Below, one piece after another: positions 26,793 through 33,221 of a DNA stretch of 34,737 nucleotides. A model generated the notes under the pieces. That model searched no databases. It saw only the letters and a program-made list of their open reading frames with translations, and had not been told where the DNA came from. The stretch's first letter is position 1. Every line of letters starts with the position of its first letter. Both the position numbers and the translations under genes were made by a program. Source of the stretch: Hydrogenophilus sp. (GTDB lineage: Bacteria > Pseudomonadota > Gammaproteobacteria > Burkholderiales > Rhodocyclaceae). Location of the stretch: NCBI GenBank assembly GCA_026416515.1, contig JAOAEZ010000010.1:1-34737 (forward strand), read 5' to 3'.

Positions 26793-28058
26793 ATGCCGGT
26801 TTTCCGTTACCGAGCGCGAACTTCTAGCGGTGAGTTGACGACCGGCACGGTCGAGGCGACTAATGCGGAGCAGGCGGCCACCCAGATCGTCGGCCGCGGT
26901 TGGATCCCTGTCGCGGTGGAGGAAGTTCCAGCGGACCGTCGGGGGACAGTAAAGGGAGGAAGCAGAAAAGAGGGAGAGCTGCCGGAGTGGCTGAGTTGGC
27001 TTGATCCAGCACGGCGCGCGCCTAAACTCGACGATGTGCTCTTTTTTACCCGCCAGTTTTATAGCTTAGTTAAAGCGGGAGTGCCGACGATCGTGGCGTT
27101 GAACCGATTGGCCGATACGCTGCCGAATGTGCGGTTGGGAGAGGCCGTTCGGGAGATCGCCCGCGATATCGAAGCAGGACGTGATTTGGCGAGTGCTTTT
27201 GCGCGCCATCGATCGCTTTTTGGAACGCTTTATCTGGGGATGTTGCGGGCAGGGGAGGAGAGCGGAAAGTTGGAGGAGTTTCTGCAGAGTTTGGGAGTAT
27301 ATTTGGAACGGGATAAGGTGACAACGCAGCGGATCAAGGCGGCATTGCGCTACCCGGCGATCGTGTTGACGGTGATCACAATCGCAGTGGCGATTTTAAC
27401 AATCTTTGTGATTCCTCAATTTGCTTCGGTATTTGCAGGGGCAGGGATGGAGTTGCCTTTACCGACGCGAATTATTTTGGGGGTGTCGAAGTTTATGCAG
27501 GAGTTCTGGTGGGTGGTCTTGGGGGGGATGGCGGCTGCTTATTGGGGGTTTTACCGCTATACGGAGACCCCCCGAGGACGGCTTTGGTGGGATGAGATAA
27601 AGTTCCGATTGCCGAAGATCGGTTGGATTGTGTTTCGGGCAACGTTGGCTCGCTTCGCGCGGGCGACAGCGATGACCTTTGCCGCCGGTGTCCCGACTAC
27701 ATTAGCGCTGCAGTTGATCGCCCGAGCGACCGATAATGAGTTTTTGGCGGGAAAGATCAGCCAGATGGCCGAGGGAATCGAGCGCGGAGAGTCGATGGTA
27801 CGGGCGGCAGCGAGGACGCGAGTTTTTTCTCCATTGGTGTTGCAGATGATCGCGATCGGCGAACAGACCGGCCGGTTAGACGAGATGATGCAGGAGGTGG
27901 CCGATTATTACGATCGGGAGGTCGATTACGATATCGAACATCTTTCAGATCTGATCGAGCCGGTGATGTTGCTGATCGTGGGGGGAATGGTGTTGGTGCT
28001 GGCGTTGGGAATTTTTCTGCCAATGTGGGAGATGACTGGAATGGCGAAAGCGAAATAA
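26793..28058 (+). CDS. mshG: Pilus platform protein MshG (GspF family)
   Basis: The 421-residue polytopic inner-membrane protein has the GspF/PilC duplicated-domain layout. The first cytoplasmic domain is at about 85-200 (FFTRQFYSLVKAGVPTIVAL) and the second at about 290-385 (FARATAMTFAAGVPTTLALQ). Membrane segments lie near 190-215, 240-255 and 388-412. The signature LYLGMLRAGEESGKLEEFL and its partner LVLQMIAIGEQTGRLDEMM are both present. It anchors pilin polymerisation above the ATPase. The N-terminal MPVFRYRARTSSGELTTGTV is typical. It directly follows mshE behind GGGGAGG. A 163-base gap to the first pilin gene follows, so it likely ends the assembly operon. Confidence 0.93.
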   Translation: MPVFRYRARTSSGELTTGTVEATNAEQAATQIVGRGWIPVAVEEVPADRRGTVKGGSRKEGELPEWLSWLDPARRAPKLDDVLFFTRQFYSLVKAGVPTIVALNRLADTLPNVRLGEAVREIARDIEAGRDLASAFARHRSLFGTLYLGMLRAGEESGKLEEFLQSLGVYLERDKVTTQRIKAALRYPAIVLTVITIAVAILTIFVIPQFASVFAGAGMELPLPTRIILGVSKFMQEFWWVVLGGMAAAYWGFYRYTETPRGRLWWDEIKFRLPKIGWIVFRATLARFARATAMTFAAGVPTTLALQLIARATDNEFLAGKISQMAEGIERGESMVRAAARTRVFSPLVLQMIAIGEQTGRLDEMMQEVADYYDREVDYDIEHLSDLIEPVMLLIVGGMVLVLALGIFLPMWEMTGMAKAK

Positions 28059-28221
28059 GGGATGGTGATTTGGCAGAGGAAAAATGGGGCTATTTTCGAG
28101 TAAGTGGCGCTTTGGGGTCAACGAGAAGGAGGAAGGAGTGTAAATTTTCTAGATCAGGCGGTTTTGAAACGTTAAAATGTCGATGTCGCACGAGAGCAAC
28201 GAAGAGAGAAGGGAGATTAAA
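28059..28221 (+). promoter_or_regulatory. Intergenic region upstream of mshA1 with candidate promoter
   Basis: This 163-base region contains TAAATTTTCTAGA at 28141-28153 and GTTAAAATG at 28171-28179. The TAAAAT at 28173-28178 is a -10-like box, but no good -35 lies 16-18 bases upstream. A related pair (TAAATTTTTTAGA, then GTTAAGATG) lies upstream of the second pilin gene with a spacing longer by five bases. The leader region ends with the ribosome site GGGAG seven bases before the mshA1 ATG. No mshG terminator is evident, so read-through from the assembly operon is possible. Confidence 0.45.
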
Positions 28222-28656
28222 ATGCAGCGGAGTTACGGTTTTACGTTGATCGAGTTGGTGATTGTGATTATCGTGTTGGGAATTTTGGCGGCGGTGGCGA
28301 TCCCGCGCTTCATAGATCTCGGCCAGGATGCGGCGGCGTCGGCGGTTCGAGGGGCTGCAGCGGCGATCACCGAGGGAGCAGCGATTAACTTCGCAGCAGC
28401 ACTGGCGGGGAATGCTAATTCAACCGCGATCAGCGGTAGCAGTGTGTGTCAGCATGTGACGCGGGTGGTGCAAAATACGAGCGATTATACGGCGGTTACA
28501 GGAGCGGGTGTGGGGACTTCGGCTTCGCCCGCGTTTCGTTATTTGTCGTCAGCGGGAGGCAACTGTACGACGCAGGGGCAGACGATTACTTGCGCGATTA
28601 GCCATAACCGCTATACGGGTCAGAGCGCTACTGCGACGTTGATTTGCACCAGTTGA
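28222..28656 (+). CDS. mshA: Major MSHA-type pilin, first copy
   Basis: The 144-residue prepilin has leader MQRSYG, cleavage before [20 protein letters not shown] with Glu at +5, then [11 protein letters not shown], a typical type IV/MSHA pilin helix. The globular part has four cysteines (near 86, 119, 126 and 142), which could form two disulphides, and is rich in Ser/Thr (possible glycan sites, inferred). The ATG has GGGAG seven bases upstream. The open frame extends 15 codons earlier, but the leader length supports this start. It is almost identical to the second copy: the mature proteins differ only at one residue (Thr here, Ala there, near residue 117). Confidence 0.92.
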   Translation: MQRSYGFTLIELVIVIIVLGILAAVAIPRFIDLGQDAAASAVRGAAAAITEGAAINFAAALAGNANSTAISGSSVCQHVTRVVQNTSDYTAVTGAGVGTSASPAFRYLSSAGGNCTTQGQTITCAISHNRYTGQSATATLICTS

Positions 28657-28715
28657 TGGAAGGAGCACGAGAATGGGCGCAGCGCCAGCGCGACCGCTGG
28701 CGCGCTTTTTTGGGG
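28237..28715 (+). repeat. Direct repeat, copy 1 (pilin body plus terminator)
   Basis: Bases 28237-28715 and 28831-29309 (offset 594, 479 bases) are identical except at 28570 (A) versus 29164 (G). The repeat begins at the last codon of the prepilin leader and ends four bases after the T run of the terminator. Immediately upstream the two copies differ at five of 15 bases after the start codon, and downstream they are unrelated. No insertion-sequence ends or target duplications are seen at the borders. Confidence 0.95.
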
Positions 28716-28772
28716 TGTAGAGAAGAGAGGTGTAAATTTTTTAGACTGTTGGAGAAGAGCTCAACGTGTTAA
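28656..28772 (+). pseudogene. Truncated copy of the ORF downstream of mshA2
   Basis: An ATG overlapping the mshA1 stop (TGATG) opens a 38-codon frame. Its first 20 codons are identical to those of the 88-codon ORF after mshA2, because both lie in the direct repeat. After the repeat ends the frame runs through the spacer and stops at 28770-28772. It is probably a by-product of the duplication, or else the 20 codons are only pilin 3' untranslated sequence captured by the downstream ORF. No evidence of expression. Confidence 0.3.
28682..28711 (+). terminator. Intrinsic terminator of mshA1
   Basis: A perfect nine-base stem (GCGCCAGCG with CGCTGGCGC), loop CGAC, then GC and six T residues. It lies 25 bases after the mshA1 stop codon and is a textbook rho-independent terminator. 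The identical sequence follows mshA2. Confidence 0.9.
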
Positions 28773-28815
28773 GATGAAAGCGTCGCGATGGGGCGACAAG
28801 GTCATGGAGATTAAT
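28716..28815 (+). promoter_or_regulatory. Spacer upstream of mshA2 with candidate promoter
   Basis: After the repeat ends at 28715 the spacer contains TAAATTTTTTAGA at 28733-28745 and GTTAAGATG at 28768-28776. CTGTTG (28746-28751) and TAAGAT (28770-28775) are 18 bases apart, a weak sigma-70 candidate similar to the pair upstream of the mshQ-like gene. A small inverted repeat, GTCGC/GCGAC at 28782-28797, lies just before the ribosome site GGAG (28806-28809). Because a terminator precedes it, mshA2 should need its own promoter. Confidence 0.45.
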
Positions 28816-29250
28816 ATGAAGCGAAACTATGGTTTTACGTTGATCGAGTTGGTGATTGTGATTATCGTGTTGGGAATTTTGGCGGCGGTGGCGATCCCGC
28901 GCTTCATAGATCTCGGCCAGGATGCGGCGGCGTCGGCGGTTCGAGGGGCTGCAGCGGCGATCACCGAGGGAGCAGCGATTAACTTCGCAGCAGCACTGGC
29001 GGGGAATGCTAATTCAACCGCGATCAGCGGTAGCAGTGTGTGTCAGCATGTGACGCGGGTGGTGCAAAATACGAGCGATTATACGGCGGTTACAGGAGCG
29101 GGTGTGGGGACTTCGGCTTCGCCCGCGTTTCGTTATTTGTCGTCAGCGGGAGGCAACTGTACGGCGCAGGGGCAGACGATTACTTGCGCGATTAGCCATA
29201 ACCGCTATACGGGTCAGAGCGCTACTGCGACGTTGATTTGCACCAGTTGA
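28816..29250 (+). CDS. mshA: Major MSHA-type pilin, second copy
   Basis: The 144-residue prepilin has leader MKRNYG and then the same helix and globular domain as the first copy, with Ala in place of Thr near residue 117. From the last leader codon onward the DNA matches copy 1 at all but one base. The leader and ribosome-site region differ, so the two copies may be expressed at different levels. GGAG lies six bases before the ATG; an ATG four codons upstream is in frame but would lengthen the leader. The stop codon overlaps the start of an 88-codon ORF as TGATG. Two functional copies of nearly the same pilin suggest gene dosage or differential regulation. Confidence 0.92.
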   Translation: MKRNYGFTLIELVIVIIVLGILAAVAIPRFIDLGQDAAASAVRGAAAAITEGAAINFAAALAGNANSTAISGSSVCQHVTRVVQNTSDYTAVTGAGVGTSASPAFRYLSSAGGNCTAQGQTITCAISHNRYTGQSATATLICTS

Positions 29251-29309
29251 TGGAAGGAGCACGAGAATGGGCGCAGCGCCAGCGCGACCGCTGGCGCGCT
29301 TTTTTGGGG
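28831..29309 (+). repeat. Direct repeat, copy 2 (pilin body plus terminator)
   Basis: This is the second copy of the 479-base direct repeat starting at 28237, with the single difference G at 29164. It contains the mshA2 body, its stop codon, the AAGGAG site and the hairpin terminator. Confidence 0.95.
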
Positions 29310-29516
29310 ACACCCGGGCCCCGAGGGGAGGAGCGGGCGCGGGTGGCGATCGAGCGGTGGGTTGAGGAGGCTGCTAAAGAGCTGGGGGGGTATGGGTTTT
29401 GGTTTCGGGTGCGAGCGCTGTGGGCGCTGCAGGGAGAGTTGGCAGCAATGGGGGTAAAGCCCGAGGTGCAGCGGGGGGTGCTGTTTGCGGTGATGGTGCG
29501 GGCATTGTTGAAATGA
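29250..29516 (+). CDS. Small protein of unknown function (88 codons)
   Basis: I do not recognise this protein. It reads [20 protein letters not shown] for its first 20 residues, all inside the pilin repeat and terminator. It continues as an Arg/Glu-rich helical protein with a hydrophobic C-terminal part (GGYGFWFRVRALWALQ, then VLFAVMVRALLK). It has no signal peptide and no cysteine. Its start overlaps the mshA2 stop (TGATG) and its stop overlaps the methyltransferase start (ATGA), which argues that the C-terminal half at least is translated. An in-frame GTG at 29343 would give a 57-residue protein free of the terminator and may be the original start. Its position might suggest an MshF-like or pilin-modification accessory role, but nothing in the sequence shows it. 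Confidence 0.5.
   Translation: MEGAREWAQRQRDRWRAFLGTPGPRGEERARVAIERWVEEAAKELGGYGFWFRVRALWALQGELAAMGVKPEVQRGVLFAVMVRALLK
29276..29305 (+). terminator. Intrinsic terminator after mshA2, inside the next ORF
   Basis: It has the same nine-base stem, CGAC loop and six-T tail as the terminator after mshA1. It lies within codons 9-19 of the 88-codon ORF that overlaps the mshA2 stop, so transcription of the five downstream coupled genes from the pilin promoter must read through it, or they have an unseen promoter. Confidence 0.88.
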
Positions 29517-30268
29517 GGTGGGTAACGCGCTTTTTGCAGTGGGGAAGAGGAGGAAAAAAGGACAACGAGTTAGAAGTCGACCGGCTTAGACGGCCCGAAT
29601 GGGGCTCGGATGGGCGGCGGGTGGCGCTGCATTTAGGGTGCAGTGGAGGTTCATTACGGCAGGTGAATGAGACGCTATTTCGCTCTACGGAGTGGCAAGA
29701 GATACGGGTTGATCTCGACGTAGGGGTCCAGCCGGACTGGTTGCGTTCGATCGATGATTTAGACGAGGCGCCGCCAGAGAGCGTGGATCTGATCTACTGC
29801 AGCCATGCGTTGGAGCATCTGCCGAGACATCGAGGAAACATCGCGTTGCAGCAGTGGCGCCGGTTGTTGCGGCAGGAGGGTGTTTTGTGGGTGGTAGTGC
29901 CCGATTTGGGATCTGCAGCAGCAGCGATTCTTCACCAGGGACTGGAGAGTCCGTTGTATTTTTCACCAGTGGGACCGATTTGTGCCCACGATCTTTTGTA
30001 TGGCTTTGGGAGAGAAATCGAGGCAGGGAATGAGTTGATGGCGCATCGTTCCGGCTATACGGCACAGGTGTTGAGCGAGGCATTGGTAAAGGCCGGATTT
30101 GGCTCGGTGTGGGTGGGGTTGCTCGCTCCTTTTAATCTGGTGGCATATGGGGTGCCACAGACCTTGCCTAAGGAGGAGTTCCGGCGATTGGTGGAACCCT
30201 TTGTCGAGACGTACTTGGGGGATCCCTTGTTTCGGGTGGGATGGGAGACAATGGGCAGGGAGGGATGA
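29513..30268 (+). CDS. SAM-dependent methyltransferase-like protein
   Basis: The 251-residue protein resembles class I methyltransferases of the predicted SAM-dependent type found in glycan loci. Motif I is VALHLGCSGGSL at 37-48, lacking the canonical GxGxG. An acidic residue ends the second strand (RVDLDVG, Asp67). VDLIYCSHALEHLPRHRGNI at 91-110 is the typical post-motif segment, followed by LRQEGVLWVVVPD at 119-131. The ATG overlaps the previous stop as ATGA, and its own stop overlaps the glycosyltransferase start as ATGA. The frame extends 38 codons upstream but only as a shadow of the previous ORF. A role in pilin or glycan methylation is inferred from position. The substrate is unknown. 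Confidence 0.72.
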   Translation: MRWVTRFLQWGRGGKKDNELEVDRLRRPEWGSDGRRVALHLGCSGGSLRQVNETLFRSTEWQEIRVDLDVGVQPDWLRSIDDLDEAPPESVDLIYCSHALEHLPRHRGNIALQQWRRLLRQEGVLWVVVPDLGSAAAAILHQGLESPLYFSPVGPICAHDLLYGFGREIEAGNELMAHRSGYTAQVLSEALVKAGFGSVWVGLLAPFNLVAYGVPQTLPKEEFRRLVEPFVETYLGDPLFRVGWETMGREG

Positions 30269-32613
30269 GGGGAAGAGGAACCGTGGCCGTGCAGTGGTGG
30301 CTGCGGGGACGCGTGCAGAGGTGGATCGAACGGCTTTTGCAGCGGTGGGGGATCCATTGGTGGCGTGAGGCGTGGGCAGCGGCAAAGGCCCGTGAGGGGC
30401 GAGCAGAGGGGTGGCAGCGACTGGCGCAGGCCGCATTGGCGCGCGGCGATTTGACTGCGGCAGCACGCTGCGCGCAAGAGGCGGTGGCATTGGCGCCAGA
30501 GGCGGCGAGCGTGTGGGTGACGCTCGCCGCCGTCTTGCGCCGCCAAGAGGAGTGGGAAAAGGCGCGGGAGGCATTGGAGAAGGCGCTGGCAGCGAACCCC
30601 CGGTATCCGCCAGCACTGACCAATTTGGCAGAGATTGAGATTCAGTTTGGGCGCGCCGAGGAGGGGCTGCGGTTGTTGGAGGAGGCCCTTGCCGCCGATC
30701 CCGATTTGTTGGTGGCGCAAGTAAACCGGGTAGCGGCGTTGGCGGCGCTCGATCGAGGAAAAGAGGCATTGGCGGTCTCTGAGCCGTTGGTGCGCGCTTT
30801 CCCCGAGTGCGCCGAGGTGCAACTGAACCATGCGGCGGCATTGTTGGCAGATGGGCGAGGGCGAGAGGCACTGAAATATTTACGGCGCGCGCTGGAGTTG
30901 AATCCCCAGATGGTGGAGGCGCAGTTTACCCTGGCGGCTTTGGTGGGCGATAGCAGCCGGATGGGGGCAGCGATCGAGTATCTGGAGAAGCGGTTAGCGC
31001 GCGGTGCATTGCCCCCTCCAGCAATGGCGCTGTTGGCCGATGCGCATCGAGCCCAGGGACATTTGGCGCGCGCCCGAGAGTTGGCGTTGACGGTGGTAAA
31101 ACTACAGCCCGAGAATTTGTCCGCACGGATGACGTTGCAGGGGCTGTGGGCGAGCGTGGGACATCCCGAGTGGGCGTATGCGTTGATGAAGCAGTTGTAC
31201 GAGGAGCGCCCCGATTTGGCAGGTTTGCAGTCGAATTTGTTGTTTACAGGGACCTATTTACCCCATTTGCCGCCCGAGGAGCTGTTCGCAAAACATGAGG
31301 AGTGGGCGGCGGTACATCGTGCGGCTGTAGCGGCGGCTTTGGCCGAGGAGAGAGAGCACCGGAGAAAGGAGGAAAAGGGTTCCAACAGCGGAAGAGGAGA
31401 AAAGAGGAGAAGAATAGATAGAGCGAAAAGAAGAGAGGGAACAAAAGAGAGAGAGAAGAGCAACGAGGGAGCAAAGGGCAAGCGAATTCGGGTGGGATTG
31501 GTTTCAGGGGATTTTAACCGCCATCCAGTGGGACAGCTGTTGATGAATGTGGTACCGCATTTCGCCGCAGAGGGGATCGATTGTGTGGCTTTTTCGACCT
31601 CAATCCGAGGGGACGATTTTACAGAGGCGATGAGACCTCATTTCAGCGCATGGTATGAGGTGTTCGAGTGGGAGGATCGCGAGTTGGCTGAGGAGGTGGA
31701 GCGAGAGAAGATCGATTTGTTGATCGATTTGTCAGGCCATACCGCGTTTAACCGCTTGCCACTTTTTTTCCGCCGCCCCGCAGCGGTACAGGCGACATGG
31801 TTAGGGTATTTTCATTCGACAGGAATGCGGGAGATCGATTACATCTTTACCGATCCTTATACAAGCCCGCCAGAGTGCGGCCAGTTGTTTAGCGAGATTC
31901 CTATTTATTTGGGAACAACCCGTTTTTGCTTCTTCCCTTCGCCGCACGCTCCCGAGCCGATCGCGGTGCCGCCGGTGTGGCGGGAGAGAGGAAGAGGGTT
32001 CACCTTCGGGTGTTTTAATCGGCTGGATAAGTTGGATGATGAGGTGGTGGCGGCGTGGGGAGAGATTTTGCGTCAAACGCCAGGGAGCCGCTTGTGGCTG
32101 CGGGCGTGGGGATTGGGGGATGGTTGGGTGCGAAACGATTTGCTGGCCCGTTTCGCTGCAGAGGGAATCGGGGAGGAACGGTTGGTGTTGCGGCCAGGGG
32201 GAAGCCATGAGGAGATGTTAAGAGAGTTTTTAGAGATCGATTTGTGCTTGGACCCATTTCCATTCTCAGGGGGGGCAACTTCTTTCGATTCGTTGTGGAT
32301 GGGGGTCCCGGTTTTGACTGTCCCTGGGCGTACAATGGTGAGCCGACAGAGTTATGCAATGTTGGCAAATGTGGGATGGGCAGAGCTTTTTGCCGCAAAA
32401 GGGGTACGAGATTACGTGGCGCGGGCAGTAGGATTTGCCCGCGAACCGTGGCGGTTAGTGGCCGCACGACAAACCCTTCGAGCACGATTGGCCGCAAGCC
32501 CTTTGGTAGATGGAAAGCGGTTCGTGCGAACAGCAGCGCGGGCGATGCGGGGAATCGTGGCAGCCCAACAGAGGGGAGAACGGTTAGCGCCTTTTACACT
32601 GTTCGAGGGATGA
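30265..32613 (+). CDS. TPR/O-GlcNAc transferase-like (SPINDLY, GT41) glycosyltransferase
   Basis: The 782-residue protein has an N-terminal TPR array (about 35-350, repeats such as PRYPPALTNLAEIEIQFGRA). A charged, purine-encoded linker spans about 358-408, and a GT41 catalytic region follows (about 410-775). The GT41 part shows GLVSGDFNRHPVG, DLLIDLSGHTAFNRLPLFF, ATWLGYFHSTGMREIDYI, CFNRLDKLDDEV and the donor-binding DPFPFSGGATSFDSLWMG. Bacterial members glycosylate flagellins, adhesins and other proteins. Here the gene is in a coupled series with mshA2, so the pilin is a reasonable target, by inference only. The ATG at 30265 overlaps the previous stop (ATGA) with GGGAGGG upstream and is preferred to an in-frame ATG at 30241. 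Confidence 0.9.
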   Translation: MRGRGTVAVQWWLRGRVQRWIERLLQRWGIHWWREAWAAAKAREGRAEGWQRLAQAALARGDLTAAARCAQEAVALAPEAASVWVTLAAVLRRQEEWEKAREALEKALAANPRYPPALTNLAEIEIQFGRAEEGLRLLEEALAADPDLLVAQVNRVAALAALDRGKEALAVSEPLVRAFPECAEVQLNHAAALLADGRGREALKYLRRALELNPQMVEAQFTLAALVGDSSRMGAAIEYLEKRLARGALPPPAMALLADAHRAQGHLARARELALTVVKLQPENLSARMTLQGLWASVGHPEWAYALMKQLYEERPDLAGLQSNLLFTGTYLPHLPPEELFAKHEEWAAVHRAAVAAALAEEREHRRKEEKGSNSGRGEKRRRIDRAKRREGTKEREKSNEGAKGKRIRVGLVSGDFNRHPVGQLLMNVVPHFAAEGIDCVAFSTSIRGDDFTEAMRPHFSAWYEVFEWEDRELAEEVEREKIDLLIDLSGHTAFNRLPLFFRRPAAVQATWLGYFHSTGMREIDYIFTDPYTSPPECGQLFSEIPIYLGTTRFCFFPSPHAPEPIAVPPVWRERGRGFTFGCFNRLDKLDDEVVAAWGEILRQTPGSRLWLRAWGLGDGWVRNDLLARFAAEGIGEERLVLRPGGSHEEMLREFLEIDLCLDPFPFSGGATSFDSLWMGVPVLTVPGRTMVSRQSYAMLANVGWAELFAAKGVRDYVARAVGFAREPWRLVAARQTLRARLAASPLVDGKRFVRTAARAMRGIVAAQQRGERLAPFTLFEG

Positions 32614-33221
32614 GCAAGGGAGAAAGAGGATCGGTTTTGGTAGTGGAGGATGATGCAGCGTTGGCGGCGTTGTTGACGGCATTGTTGGCGGCTGAGGGAT
32701 TTTCCGTGGTTTCTACAGAATCGCGCGAAACAGCATTGGTAGAGGTGCGCGAGAGAAAATTCGAGGTAGCAGTGGTGGATCTAGGATTGCCGCCGTCGCC
32801 ATATCGGATCGAGGAGGGGGTCCGGTTGATCGAGGAGTTGAGTCTGTTGGGGTTTGGGGGAAAAGTGGTGGTGTTAACCGGCCAAGGGGAACTGGCGGCC
32901 GCGCGCGCCGCTATCCGAAGCGGGGCATTTGATTTTTTGGTGAAGCCGTGCGATTTCGAGGTGTTGGTGCGGGCGGTGGAACGGGCAATTTTGTTCGTTC
33001 GGGCCGAGGAGGAGTTGACGAGGGAGGGAGTGGTACGCGTGGGGGTGTGCGCTCCTTTACAGGATGGAATGAGGGAGGTTTCGGATCAGGCTCAGGAACG
33101 GTTGCTGCGGCAGTTGTGGCGGAAGTTTAATGGAAATGTGGCACAGATCGCAAGCGCGCTGGGGATGAAACGGGAAAATGTTTATTACTATATGAAAAAG
33201 TTCGGGATCGTCCGAGAATGA
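32610..33221 (+). CDS. Response regulator, receiver plus Fis-type helix-turn-helix
   Basis: The 203-residue protein has a receiver domain (acidic pair Glu13-Asp14, phosphoacceptor Asp57 in VAVVDLGLPP, Thr90, Lys112) and a short C-terminal Fis-type HTH_8 (FNGNVAQIASALGMKRENVYYYMKKFGI, about 173-200). There is no AAA+ sigma-54-activating domain, so it is an NtrC-class regulator lacking its central domain, like RegA/ActR-type regulators. The ATG overlaps the glycosyltransferase stop (ATGA), and the stop overlaps the kinase start (ATGA). The open frame extends about 120 codons upstream only as a shadow. It is predicted to control pilus or glycosylation genes, but no target is shown by sequence. 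Confidence 0.88.
   Translation: MSKGERGSVLVVEDDAALAALLTALLAAEGFSVVSTESRETALVEVRERKFEVAVVDLGLPPSPYRIEEGVRLIEELSLLGFGGKVVVLTGQGELAAARAAIRSGAFDFLVKPCDFEVLVRAVERAILFVRAEEELTREGVVRVGVCAPLQDGMREVSDQAQERLLRQLWRKFNGNVAQIASALGMKRENVYYYMKKFGIVRE

Noticed and set aside
28059..28140. Sigma-54 promoter upstream of mshA1
   Set aside because: TTGGCAGAGG is present, but the TGC element at the required spacing is absent.
32244..32609. Upstream extension of the response-regulator frame
   Set aside because: It overlaps the conserved GT41 donor-binding region; the receiver domain begins after the ATGA overlap at 32610.
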